DNA of 38,109 nt from Clostridia bacterium (GCA_017470145.1 JAFUFB010000027.1:1-38109), one strand, 5' to 3'. Shown: positions 7,101 through 15,384, counted from the stretch's first letter. Translations and numbers: made by a program. Notes: generated from the letters alone by a model not told the origin.

Positions 7101-9071
7101 ATGAACTACTTTGAAATCGATGGACAGCGGCTGATTTTTCGCAATCACGGGGAAACCCTGTATATTGATCCCTGGGGACCAGACAGCCTGCGGGTTCGTT
7201 CCGCCCTGCAGGGAGAGGTGCGGGATGACCGCTTTGCTCTGTTGGATCCCATTCCCTGTCCAGGCGCGAAGGCCCTTATCCTGGACGAGCTTCACGCCGA
7301 GGTTCGCTGTGGCAAGATCACCGCGAAGGCAGAGGTCTGCGGATGGAAGAACATCGCCGTGCTCACCTTTGTAAACCACAAGGGCGAAATTCTTTTGCGG
7401 GAGACGGAGGGGGAAAATGCCCTGACGCTGCGAGCCCGGAAGTTCGAGCCCCATCTGGGCGGTGATTATACCCTCACCGCCACCTTCCAGGGGCAGGAGG
7501 AGGAACACATCTACGGCATGGGCCAATATCAGGAGGAATATCTGGATTGGAAGGGATGCACCCTGGAATTAGCTCATCGGAACTCCCAGGCCAGCGTCCC
7601 CATGTATCAGTCCAGCCGGGGCTACGGCTTTCTCTGGCACAATCCCGCTATCGGCTCCGTCTCCTTCGGGCGAAATAAAACCACCTGGCGGGCGGATTCC
7701 GCCAAGCAGCTGGATTATTGGATCACCGCCGGGGATACCCCTGCGGAAATCAGCCTGCATTACGCCCAGGCCACAGGCTTCGCACCCATGATGCCGGAAT
7801 ACGGCCTGGGCTTCTGGCAGTGCAAGCTGCGCTACTGGAATCAGGAACAGCTGCTCTCCGTCGCTCGGGAATATAAACGCCGGGGTCTGCCCATCGACGT
7901 CATCGTTTGCGACTTCTTCCACTGGCCCCATATGGGGGATTATCGCTTTGATCCCGAATTTTTCCCGGATCCTGCCGCCATGGTGCGAGAGCTGAAGGAG
8001 ATGGGCATCGAGCTCATGGTCTCCGTCTGGCCCCAGATCGCCCTCACCTCAGAAAACTATGAGGAGATGCTGCAGCAAGGGCTGCTGGTTCGAGCGGAGT
8101 ATGGCGAGCAAGTTGGCATGCGTTTCGTGGAGGATTCCATGTTCTACGATGCCACCAATCCCCGGGCCCGGGAGTATGTTTGGCAAAAGTGCAAACAAAA
8201 TTATTACGATCAGGGCGTCCGCCTTTTCTGGCTGGATGAGGCAGAGCCGGAGTACGGCACCTATGATTTCAAGGCCTATCGCTATGCCCTGGGCTCCAAT
8301 CAACAGATCGGAAACATCTATCCCCAGTGCTATGCCCGGGGGTTCTACGAGGGCATGGCGCGGGAGGGCCAGGAGAATCCCGTCAATCTGCTCCGCTGCG
8401 CCTGGGCTGGCAGCCAACGCTACGGCGCCTTGGTGTGGAGCGGGGATATCATGAGCGACTGGAGCTATCTTCGCCGCCAGGTTTGCGCCGGCGTTAGCAT
8501 GGGCGTGGCCGGTATCCCCTGGTGGACCACGGACATCGGTGGTTTCCACGCCGGCAATCCCCAGAAGCCGGAGTTCCGGGAACTGCTGATCCGCTGGTTC
8601 CAGTGGGGCTGCTATTGCCCCGTCATGCGTCTCCATGGAGATCGTCAACCCGCGGAGCCGGTGTACCGGAAGGACGGCACCCGTGTGCTGAATTCCGGCA
8701 GTGATAACGAGGTCTGGAGCTTTGGCGAGGAAGCCTATCCCATCCTGGTCAAGTATCTGAACCGCCGGGAAGCCCTCCGGGATTACATTCGGGAGCTGAT
8801 GCGCCAAGCCCATGAGGCAGGCACGCCCCTCCTCCGAGGCATGTTCTATGAATTCCCCGGGGATGAAAACTGCGCGCTTTTGCAGGATCAGTACATGTTC
8901 GGTCCCCGCTTCCTGGTGGCTCCCGTCATGGAGCCTGGCCAGCGGCAGCGCCAGATCTATCTGCCCCAGGGAACCTGGCGTAATGTGGACACGGGGGAAA
9001 CCCTATCCGGCGGCCAATGGGTTACTGTCCCCGCGCCGCTAGACGTAATCCCCGTGCTGGAAAAAATCTGA
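7101..9071 (+). CDS. GH31 family alpha-glycosidase (alpha-xylosidase or alpha-glucosidase)
   Basis: This 656-residue cytoplasmic retaining glycosidase removes alpha-linked xylose or glucose from the non-reducing end of oligosaccharides. The nucleophile is D379 in WLDEAEPE and the acid/base is D449 in WSGDI, both in typical GH31 contexts; the stretch GIPWWTTDIGGF further on is also diagnostic. An N-terminal beta-sandwich covers about 1-210 and C-terminal beta domains about 570-656. I chose the ATG at 7101, with GGAAAGGAAA before it, rather than an in-frame ATG at 7083. The WLDEAEPE form recalls alpha-xylosidases, and together with a possible arabinofuranosidase hints at arabinoxyloglucan oligosaccharides, but alpha-glucosidase activity cannot be excluded. 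Confidence 0.9.
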   Translation: MNYFEIDGQRLIFRNHGETLYIDPWGPDSLRVRSALQGEVRDDRFALLDPIPCPGAKALILDELHAEVRCGKITAKAEVCGWKNIAVLTFVNHKGEILLRETEGENALTLRARKFEPHLGGDYTLTATFQGQEEEHIYGMGQYQEEYLDWKGCTLELAHRNSQASVPMYQSSRGYGFLWHNPAIGSVSFGRNKTTWRADSAKQLDYWITAGDTPAEISLHYAQATGFAPMMPEYGLGFWQCKLRYWNQEQLLSVAREYKRRGLPIDVIVCDFFHWPHMGDYRFDPEFFPDPAAMVRELKEMGIELMVSVWPQIALTSENYEEMLQQGLLVRAEYGEQVGMRFVEDSMFYDATNPRAREYVWQKCKQNYYDQGVRLFWLDEAEPEYGTYDFKAYRYALGSNQQIGNIYPQCYARGFYEGMAREGQENPVNLLRCAWAGSQRYGALVWSGDIMSDWSYLRRQVCAGVSMGVAGIPWWTTDIGGFHAGNPQKPEFRELLIRWFQWGCYCPVMRLHGDRQPAEPVYRKDGTRVLNSGSDNEVWSFGEEAYPILVKYLNRREALRDYIRELMRQAHEAGTPLLRGMFYEFPGDENCALLQDQYMFGPRFLVAPVMEPGQRQRQIYLPQGTWRNVDTGETLSGGQWVTVPAPLDVIPVLEKI

Positions 9072-9091
9072 TTCCTCCCCAGGAATCCAAT

Positions 9092-9123
9092 CGCCCCGGC
9101 ATAGTCTCGCCGGGGCGTATTTT
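9092..9123. terminator. Bidirectional terminator between convergent operons
   Basis: The 9-bp perfect stem CGCCCCGGC / GCCGGGGCG with an 8-nt loop is followed by TATTTT on the plus strand. It lies between the end of the glycosidase operon and the end of the ECF operon on the other strand. Confidence 0.75.
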
Positions 9124-9162
9124 CTCGTTGTTTTCATAAAGCGCTTGATACATCATCTTCCA

Positions 9163-9849
9163 CTACACGCCGTATTTGATCTTGATCCGCTCCAGCTTTT
9201 CCCCGAAAGGCTTTCCCAACAGCAGCAAAAACACCACATTGCTGAGGGCATAGCTGATCATATAGGGCAGCGCAGTCGCTACCGCCGCGGCATACAGGGG
9301 CCAGTTAATGCCCCCGTTGTACCAAAGCACCGTCCAGATATCCATAAACAGGGAATAAGCCACCCCGGCGAAAACTCCATAGGCCGAAAGGGCCAGGCGG
9401 CTTTTCTTCAGCGGCTGGGCCAGCAGCCCCGCCAGCAACCCGATCATGCCCCAGGCGAACATCTGGAAAGGAGTCCATGGGCCCTGGCCGGAAAAGAAAT
9501 TGGAAATCAGGGCAGACAGGGCCCCCACCAGGAATCCTGTCTCCCCGCCGATCCAGATAGCCGTAATCACCACAATGGCCGTAATGGGCTTAAAACCTGG
9601 AATCGGTGCGAACAGCACCCGCCCCAGCACGCTCAGAGCGGTCATCACCGCGGCAATAACCATGCGGCGGGAGCCCACGGTTTTCTTTTCAAACCCCGTC
9701 ACAAACAGCGCCTGGGTCAGGATCACCATGCCCAGAATCCCCCAGGCATAGAACCGATCCCCCATCTTCCATCCGCCCCAAACCACCAGCAAAGGCATCA
9801 TCACCAGGGGGATGCCCCACCGCAGGGTGTTTCTCCATCCCCGCTTCAT
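9163..9849 (-). CDS. ECF transporter S component (CbrT-like, predicted cobalamin)
   Basis: This 228-residue membrane protein is the substrate-binding subunit of an energy-coupling-factor importer. It shows about six hydrophobic segments, and a conserved-looking stretch NFFSGQGPWTPFQMFAWG at about residues 112-129 that resembles S components assigned to cobalamin in Firmicutes. The ATG overlaps the stop of the double ATPase by four bases (ATGA), so the two are translationally coupled. The vitamin B12 assignment rests mainly on the neighbouring intrinsic-factor-like protein; another cobamide precursor is possible. Confidence 0.8.
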   Translation of the reverse strand: MKRGWRNTLRWGIPLVMMPLLVVWGGWKMGDRFYAWGILGMVILTQALFVTGFEKKTVGSRRMVIAAVMTALSVLGRVLFAPIPGFKPITAIVVITAIWIGGETGFLVGALSALISNFFSGQGPWTPFQMFAWGMIGLLAGLLAQPLKKSRLALSAYGVFAGVAYSLFMDIWTVLWYNGGINWPLYAAAVATALPYMISYALSNVVFLLLLGKPFGEKLERIKIKYGV

Positions 9850-11477
9850 TGGCCCGCCTCCCGCTTCAGGGTTTGGACGGCCTCCGCCACCGTGACGCAT
9901 CCCGGCGCCAGGCGGCTGACAGGGGTAGTGTAATAGCTGCCCCGGGCGAAGAAGGCATGGGGCTCGTCCACCGCCTCCAATCTTCCCCGGAACAGCAGGC
10001 CACACCGATCCGCGGTCTCCGCCGCAAATTCTGCGTCATGGGTCACCATCAGGATGGTCATGCCTTCCTGCCGCAGCCCCCGCAGCACCTCCTGAATCTT
10101 TCCTCGCCAGGACGCGTCCAGCCCGCCTGTGGGCTCATCCAGCAGCAGGAGCCGGGGTTTCACCGCCAATACCTTCGCCAAGCCCACCAATTGCTGCTCG
10201 CCCCCGGATAGATCGTAAGGATGCTGATCCAGCAGGTGATGAATGTCAAAGGGCAGCTCCTCCGCCCGGAGGCCGGAATCCTTCAGCTCCTCCCTTACGC
10301 TGGGGCGCAGAAACAGGGTCTGCACATCCTGGGGCATCATGGCCACCCCCTCGTGGCGCAGGGTTCCATGCCGGTATTCCTTCTGCTCCTTGCCGAAGAA
10401 TCGAATCCTTCCGCTGTAGGGCTTGATCAGCCCCGCAGCCGCCCGCAGCAGGGTGGATTTTCCACTGCCATTCCCGCCCAGGATGCCGAAGATTTCCCCC
10501 GGAAGCAGATCAAACTCCAGGGACCGCAGCACATCCTGGCCCTCCCGGGAAAAGCGGAAGGACACCTGATGGAAAGAAAGGGCTGGGACAGGGGGGGCTT
10601 TTGCGTTTTTTTGCTCTTCAAGCTTTTGGCGTTCGGATGCTTCTCCGTGCTTCGGAAGCCATTTGCTGATCCAGGCCCGGCCTTCCCCGGTGTTCAGCGG
10701 GCACTCTCCCGCCGCTCCCAGACCGCGCCAGATTCTCGTCGCCGCAGGCAGGGCCCCTTCCAGGGCGCTGCCCTGAGGGATCGCAGCGCAGACCTGTCTG
10801 GGCTCTCCAGCAGCCGTAATCCTTCCCTTGTCCATCAGGATCAGCTGGTTCGCCCGGCTTAGGCTGTCCTCCAGCCGATGCTCTGCCATCAGGATGGTCA
10901 TGCCCGTTTCCCGGTTTAGTCGCTCCACCGCCGAGAGGAAGTTCCGCGCCGCGATGGGGTCCAGCCGGGCGGTGGGCTCGTCCAGAATCAGCAGCTCCGG
11001 CTCCATCGCCGTTACCGCCGCCAGATTCATCAGCTGCTTCTTGCCGCCGGACAGCTGATCCGGATGCCGGTCAAAGCTATCCTCCAGGCCGAAGAACTGG
11101 GCCACCTCCGCCACCCGGCGACGCATCTCCTTTTCCGGAATGCCCAGATTCTCCAGCCCAAAGGCCAACTCATGCCAAACCCGATCAGTGACGATCTGCT
11201 CCTCCGGGCGCTGAAACACAAAACCAATCCGGGCCGCAGACTCCCGCGAGGAAAGGGTCGCCAGGCTTTGCCCCTGGAAAAGGATGGCCCCCTCCTGGGT
11301 TCCCTGGGGAGCCAGCTCCCGCTTCAGCAGCCGCAGCAGCGTGGTCTTTCCGCAGCCCGTTTCTCCCGTCAGGATTGCGAAATCCCCCGGCTGCAGGCAC
11401 AGAGAAACCTCCCGCAGGGTAGGCCGGGCCACCCCGGCATAGGTAAAGCTCAAATTCTGGACATCAAGAATAGGCAT
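9846..11477 (-). CDS. ECF transporter ATPase, two fused ABC domains (CbrU-like)
   Basis: This 543-residue cytoplasmic protein powers the ECF importer. Domain 1 has Walker A GETGCGKT (38-45), signature LSGGKKQ (142-148) and Walker B LLILDEPT (162-169). Domain 2 has GGNGSGKST (334-342), LSGGEQQ (423-429) and LLLLDEPT (443-450). A variable linker of about 70 residues (230-300) joins them. Most ECF systems use two separate ATPases; the fused form is characteristic of dedicated group I systems. I chose the ATG at 11477, which has GGAG seven bases upstream; a TTG at 11489 is a weaker choice. A structured element of about 155 bases separates it from the ecfT gene. Confidence 0.93.
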   Translation of the reverse strand: MPILDVQNLSFTYAGVARPTLREVSLCLQPGDFAILTGETGCGKTTLLRLLKRELAPQGTQEGAILFQGQSLATLSSRESAARIGFVFQRPEEQIVTDRVWHELAFGLENLGIPEKEMRRRVAEVAQFFGLEDSFDRHPDQLSGGKKQLMNLAAVTAMEPELLILDEPTARLDPIAARNFLSAVERLNRETGMTILMAEHRLEDSLSRANQLILMDKGRITAAGEPRQVCAAIPQGSALEGALPAATRIWRGLGAAGECPLNTGEGRAWISKWLPKHGEASERQKLEEQKNAKAPPVPALSFHQVSFRFSREGQDVLRSLEFDLLPGEIFGILGGNGSGKSTLLRAAAGLIKPYSGRIRFFGKEQKEYRHGTLRHEGVAMMPQDVQTLFLRPSVREELKDSGLRAEELPFDIHHLLDQHPYDLSGGEQQLVGLAKVLAVKPRLLLLDEPTGGLDASWRGKIQEVLRGLRQEGMTILMVTHDAEFAAETADRCGLLFRGRLEAVDEPHAFFARGSYYTTPVSRLAPGCVTVAEAVQTLKREAGQ

Positions 11478-11507
11478 CTTTTTCTCCAATTAGTAATCGC
11501 AACAGTT

Positions 11508-11663
11508 CAGCCATGCGAAGGGATGTTTCACTCAGGGGCCCTTGGAAGACGTCGGCACTTAGCGGGTGGCGAGGGTTCACCCGAAGGCAGCCGCTTTGTG
11601 CCGCTACGTCTGGAACGGAGCGAGAGCGTGCCCCGGAGGGGAACTCCCGCGCGCATACGGCTG
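11508..11663. repeat. Structured dispersed element, long copy (E1)
   Basis: This gene-free 156-base stretch folds almost completely. The outer stem is CAGCC-ATGCG (11508-11517) with CGCAT-ac-GGCTG (11652-11663). Inside are a 12-bp stem (11547-11558 with 11598-11611, one 2-base bulge), AGCGG/CCGCT, a GGG/CCC hairpin, and a GGAG..CCCC/GGGG..CTCC arm. Its left 60 bases align without gaps to 26857-26916 (about 41 of 60 identical), and 11514-11541 matches 15296-15323 at 25 of 28 positions. It lies between ecfT and the ATPase gene, its right end five bases from the ecfT stop codon. It could be a non-coding RNA or a miniature mobile element. Confidence 0.7.
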
Positions 11664-11668
11664 AACAC

Positions 11669-12547
11669 TTACACTTGACTTATCAATCTTTTCCACCGGG
11701 CGCGATCCCAAAGTTCCAGGGCCGGCGCGGCCAGGCACAGGGCGACGAAGAGCAGATAGGCCGCTATTCCGGGCAAACGGAAGGCCGGCGTCACCAGCCG
11801 GGGATACCAGCTGTATCCAATCCATCCCATCCATTTGGCCCCCAGGATGATCAGCATCATCCCCAGGCTCCCCGCCGTCAGCAGGGTATCCTGCCCTTCC
11901 CAGGGATAGAGCACATATCGCGTACGTTTCCCCATGCCATATCCCCGGGCCGTCATGCTATCCGCCAGGGTAATGCCGTTCTCCAGCCCCCAGGTCACCA
12001 TGCCGTCAAAGATTCTCACCGCACCCTTCATCCGGTCCAGCCCATTTTCCTCCCGGATCAGCCCCAGCCCCGCCTGGGCTTCCCGGGCCATCCGGGCCTG
12101 CCGGCGCAGCAGGGGTACATACCGCAGGGCCATACTCAAAATCAGGGATACCTTCGGGCTCAGACGGCTCATCACTGTCAGCAGCCGGTCCGTATCCATC
12201 ATCAGCAGGAAGCAACGACTCCAGATCAGCGCCGCGGCGATCAGCATGCCCATGACCCATCCATACAGCAGCGCCTCCCGGGTCACCGGGTTGCTGTTCA
12301 GGAAAAACAGGGGCGTTTCTCCATTGTGGTTAAACATCGGATTGATCACGCCGCTGAACAGCACAATGCCCAGATAGCCCAGGTATTCCTTGCCAGGAAA
12401 GTGTCCCGCCAGCAGCCAAAGCAGCAGCGCGCCGGAAAGCAGCCCGGTTCCCGCCGTAAGGGGATCGATCCCGAAAATCACCGGAAGCAGCACACACAGA
12501 AAATAGACGCACACCGCGCCGGGATGCCGGCTTTGCACTGGGCCCAT
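11669..12547 (-). CDS. ECF transporter transmembrane component EcfT (CbrV-like)
   Basis: This 292-residue integral membrane protein couples the ATPases to the S component. It has membrane segments in the N-terminal half (about 10-115), then the long cytoplasmic coupling helices carrying SMALRYVPLLRRQARMAREA (about 146-165) and the second coupling motif SMTARGYG (about 204-211), whose Ala-Arg-Gly triplet is diagnostic of EcfT/CbiQ. Two more membrane segments follow near the C-terminus. The start has AAGGAGG upstream. It is the second gene of the unit that begins with the intrinsic-factor-like protein, 27 bases downstream of it. Confidence 0.9.
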   Translation of the reverse strand: MGPVQSRHPGAVCVYFLCVLLPVIFGIDPLTAGTGLLSGALLLWLLAGHFPGKEYLGYLGIVLFSGVINPMFNHNGETPLFFLNSNPVTREALLYGWVMGMLIAAALIWSRCFLLMMDTDRLLTVMSRLSPKVSLILSMALRYVPLLRRQARMAREAQAGLGLIREENGLDRMKGAVRIFDGMVTWGLENGITLADSMTARGYGMGKRTRYVLYPWEGQDTLLTAGSLGMMLIILGAKWMGWIGYSWYPRLVTPAFRLPGIAAYLLFVALCLAAPALELWDRARWKRLISQV

Positions 12548-12574
12548 ATTTTGCTGCCTCCTTCCTTGCGCTGC

Positions 12575-14128
12575 TTATTGATCCTTCCCTAAATTCCGGG
12601 TATACACCCATTCCACCAGATCCCCCGCCTGCAACCTGTACTGGGTGCTGCCCACGTCGGCGAACTCCCCATTCACCTTGTACATCCATCCGGAGAGATT
12701 GCCAAAGGCGTACTCGTAGAGGTATCCGATGCCCCGCACATAAGCTCCCGCCGCCGTACCGTCGTATTCCATCTGAATCCGTGCCTCCCGGGTGGCCTCC
12801 AGTAGCTGATCAAAGGCGGTTTCTCCCTCCGCCATAGGGATGGTGGTTTCCGCCAGCAGGATGCCATCCGTCGGCGCATACTCATTTTCCCCCGCGATGC
12901 TGTCGCAGCGGATGGAAATCCGGGTTTCCAGATTCCTGTCCGCCTCCGACCTCCGAGCCGCGCTGTAATATCCCTCCGGGGTCTGAATCTCCGTCCCGAT
13001 GATGACGGCCGCCAGCGCCAGTCCCATCAGCAGGGGGCAGGCATAGCTGCGCCAGTTCCGTTTTCTCCGCGCGGCGGCCAGAATCCATCCCGACGCTACC
13101 AGCAGCGCCGCCCCCGCCAGGAGCCAGGCCCGCAAGGGCACCCGCTTCACCCAGGAGGCGACGCTAGGCCGAGGAGGTTGAAAATCAAACACATAATAAG
13201 GGCTGCCGCCGGCCAACTCATTCTCCAGCCCCACCAGGGCGTAAAAGCACTGCACCGTGGCAGTGTCGTTCCGCCCCACCCCCAGGCTGTGGGCAAAGCC
13301 CTCTCCCGGGAGGCGGAACCGCAGCATGGCATCCAGCGCAGAGCCGCCAAGCTTTACAAAGCGTTCATCCTTTGTTCCGTCGATCCCCAGGCAGGACAGG
13401 GCCAGCAGGGCCTGGGCGCAGCTCTCCGCGCTTTCCATCCCCATGCCCAGAAAGCCACCGTTTTCCTGCTGCACCTCGGACAACACCTGCACGCCCCGCT
13501 GGATGGAATCCTGCACCTCCGCCTTCGCCCCCAGGGGGGCCAACGCCTGCAAAGCCATGGCGGTGCAGTCCACGTCGCAGATTTCCCCGATCACGGCCCA
13601 GCCGCCATCCGCCAGCTGCAGGGCAATGATCCGGTCCGCCATCTCCGCCCGCCGAGCGCCGTAGATTTCCGGATCGTTATTCATCAAGTGCAGGGCGAAC
13701 ACCAGGGGCATCAGGGTTACCTCCCCCTCCGCCGCGGCGATGGTTTCCTCGATAAAGGGGCTCTGACTTCCCAGGGCCTGCAGCGTCAGGGCCATGCGCT
13801 CCCGCTTGGTGATGCTGCCCTCTTCCTTCTCGGCCTTTTCCTCCAGCGCGGCCCGGACCCGCAGAAAGTCTGTCCCCGCGATCTTCCCCGGCCAGACCCC
13901 ATCCGCCGCCATTTTTTCCAGACGGCGCAGGGCGATGAGATACCATCCCCCCGTGCCGTCCGCGGCTTCTGTCAGGGTGGAATCCACCCACCCCTGCAGG
14001 TCCTTCTGCCCCGCCAGGGCTATTTGCTCCTGCATGATCTGGGAGATCAGACCCGCAGGCTTCTCTCCCAGGGCCAGGCCGCAGAAAAGCAGCATCCCCG
14101 CCAGCAGCATCACGAAAATCCGTTTCAA
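12575..14128 (-). CDS. Intrinsic-factor-like surface protein: alpha-barrel, membrane hairpin, DUF4430
   Basis: This protein (517 residues) has a signal peptide (MKRIFVMLLAGMLLFCGLALG), a helical prenyltransferase/terpenoid-cyclase-type barrel (about 35-305) with repeats marked by GGWAV, GGFLGMG and DTATVQCFYAL, two membrane segments (about 334-353 and 363-380) joined by the basic loop RRKRNWR, and a C-terminal DUF4430 domain (about 403-512) with SGWMYKVNGEFADVG and LQAGDLVEWVYT. By the positive-inside rule both large domains face outward. An alpha6-alpha6 barrel plus a DUF4430-like beta domain is exactly the architecture of mammalian intrinsic factor and transcobalamin. With the ECF genes just downstream it is likely a cobalamin-capture protein; this is inference. 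A TTG at 14128 has a strong GGGAGGGAG; an in-frame ATG at 14152 is the alternative. Confidence 0.82.
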   Translation of the reverse strand: MKRIFVMLLAGMLLFCGLALGEKPAGLISQIMQEQIALAGQKDLQGWVDSTLTEAADGTGGWYLIALRRLEKMAADGVWPGKIAGTDFLRVRAALEEKAEKEEGSITKRERMALTLQALGSQSPFIEETIAAAEGEVTLMPLVFALHLMNNDPEIYGARRAEMADRIIALQLADGGWAVIGEICDVDCTAMALQALAPLGAKAEVQDSIQRGVQVLSEVQQENGGFLGMGMESAESCAQALLALSCLGIDGTKDERFVKLGGSALDAMLRFRLPGEGFAHSLGVGRNDTATVQCFYALVGLENELAGGSPYYVFDFQPPRPSVASWVKRVPLRAWLLAGAALLVASGWILAAARRKRNWRSYACPLLMGLALAAVIIGTEIQTPEGYYSAARRSEADRNLETRISIRCDSIAGENEYAPTDGILLAETTIPMAEGETAFDQLLEATREARIQMEYDGTAAGAYVRGIGYLYEYAFGNLSGWMYKVNGEFADVGSTQYRLQAGDLVEWVYTRNLGKDQ

Positions 14129-14185
14129 AGCTTCTCCCTCCCTGGGATCCATTCTACCTTATTTCCTTCCCTTTGCGCAATCCCA

Positions 14186-14214
14186 TTGTATTTTCTCCCC
14201 CGGACATTTATAAT
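14186..14214 (+). promoter_or_regulatory. Promoter of the SGNH hydrolase gene
   Basis: The -35 box TTGTAT (14186-14191) and perfect -10 box TATAAT (14209-14214) are 17 bases apart, 31 bases before the start codon. The spacer to the divergent DUF4430 gene is too short to hold a cobalamin riboswitch. Confidence 0.7.
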
Positions 14215-14245
14215 GGATGTATTCCATTTTTCAGGAGGAACCCCT

Positions 14246-15289
14246 ATGCAAACCATCGCCATTACCCCCGATACACCCCGCCTGCGGCTGCTGGGCCGCA
14301 TGGATCTGACCCAAAATCCCCTTTGCCTGGACTGGACCGGCAGCGGCCTGGAATTCCGCCACCGGGGTTCCGACGCCTGGGTAGAGCTGGAGGCGCCGGA
14401 AAAATCCCCTATCTTTTATATGATCGTCCTGTCCGACGGCTGCCCCGTGGTCCGTTTCCCGGTGGAGCCCGGCGTCCGCTTTTATCCCCTGATTCTGGGC
14501 ATGGAAGCAGACAAGGAGCGGACCATTACCCTGATGAAGGAAACCCAGTGCATGCCGGACAGCTCCGCGGGCACAGTGAAGCTCCATTCCCTGCGGTTTG
14601 AAGGAGAGCTGCTGGACCTGCCCTCCTATGATCTGCGCATCGAATTCATCGGCGACAGCCTCACCAGCGGGGAAGGCGCCTTGGCCCCCCTGGGGAATGA
14701 GGAATGGATCACCCCCTGGTTCTCCGCCCGGGGCAATTATTCCTGGTACGCCTGCCAGATGCTGAACGCCGAGCGGCGCATCCTGAGCCAGAGCGGATAT
14801 GGCACCGTCTGGAACTATCTGCATGACGAAGCCCGGAACATGGCGGAAGGCTATGAAAAGATCGCCGGGGTCATGTTCGGCCCGGAGGCCGAAGCCCGGG
14901 GCTGCCAGAAGCCCTACGATTTCTCCGCCTGGCCAGCGGACATCGTCTGCATCCGCCTGCTGAGCAACGACGCCGGCGGCATGAACCACAAGCAGTCCTT
15001 CGAGCAGGATCATGCTCCCCTGGTCCAGGGCTGCCTGGACCTGCTGGAGAAGATTCGAGCCAATAACCCGAAGGCGAAAATCGTCTGGATCAAGCCCGAT
15101 TCCGGCTGCCATCCCGAGGTGGCGGACGAGGCGGCGGAGCTAGCCCGGCAGAAGGGCCTGCAGGAAATTTACACCTTCGCCCTGCCGGACTATCACCCGG
15201 AGGACTGCGGCGCCCGCAATCATCCCAACGCCGCCTGGAATCAGATGGCCGGGCAGCTGCTGGGCGAGTATCTGAAAGGGATTCTATAA
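14246..15289 (+). CDS. SGNH/GDSL hydrolase, probable carbohydrate acetyl esterase
   Basis: This 347-residue cytoplasmic protein has an N-terminal beta-rich domain (about 1-125) and a C-terminal SGNH hydrolase domain (about 130-347). The nucleophile is S138 in FIGDSLTSGEG, block III is around N241 (LLSNDAGG), and the catalytic histidine is H326 in RNHPN. This two-domain form resembles CE2 acetylxylan esterases, which remove acetyl groups from plant polysaccharides, so it may work with the glycosidases at 5245-9071 on imported, acetylated sugars. It has its own promoter and GGAGGAA ribosome site. The stop is followed within six bases by a piece of the dispersed element E3. Confidence 0.85.
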   Translation: MQTIAITPDTPRLRLLGRMDLTQNPLCLDWTGSGLEFRHRGSDAWVELEAPEKSPIFYMIVLSDGCPVVRFPVEPGVRFYPLILGMEADKERTITLMKETQCMPDSSAGTVKLHSLRFEGELLDLPSYDLRIEFIGDSLTSGEGALAPLGNEEWITPWFSARGNYSWYACQMLNAERRILSQSGYGTVWNYLHDEARNMAEGYEKIAGVMFGPEAEARGCQKPYDFSAWPADIVCIRLLSNDAGGMNHKQSFEQDHAPLVQGCLDLLEKIRANNPKAKIVWIKPDSGCHPEVADEAAELARQKGLQEIYTFALPDYHPEDCGARNHPNAAWNQMAGQLLGEYLKGIL

Positions 15290-15295
15290 TGCATG

Positions 15296-15329
15296 TGCGA
15301 AGGGATGTTTCCATCCGGGGCCCCATTTT
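15296..15329 (+). repeat. Structured dispersed element, short copy (E3), doubling as terminator
   Basis: Bases 15296-15323 match 11514-11541 at 25 of 28 positions, including 16 identical bases at the left end. Here they form the hairpin GGATG-TTTC-CATCC (15303-15316), then GGGGCCCC and ATTTTT, so the fragment may serve as the terminator of the SGNH gene, whose stop codon is six bases away. Confidence 0.6.
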
Positions 15330-15354
15330 TGAATGTTTCTAATATGTTTTTTCA

Positions 15355-15384
15355 TTGACTGACCATAGAATTTTCCTATATAAT
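15355..15384 (+). promoter_or_regulatory. Promoter of the 2-oxoacid oxidoreductase operon
   Basis: The -35 box TTGACT (15355-15360) and -10 box TATAAT (15379-15384) have an 18-base spacer, 34 bases before the first start codon. This looks like a strong housekeeping promoter. Confidence 0.8.

Noticed and set aside
11508-11663. Integron attC site or omega/HEARO-type RNA
   Set aside because: No attC core sites (GTTRRRY/RYYYAAC) at the ends, no tnpB or iscB gene nearby, and no sequence match to such RNAs that I could recognise.
14129-14245. Cobalamin riboswitch upstream of the intrinsic-factor-like gene
   Set aside because: The spacer to the divergent gene is only about 117 bases, holds the other gene's promoter, and shows no B12-box-like sequence. 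B12 control, if any, must come another way.
13178-14245. In-frame upstream extension of the SGNH hydrolase
   Set aside because: The frame stays open by antisense of the DUF4430 gene; the ATG at 14246 has the ribosome site and a promoter 31 bases upstream.
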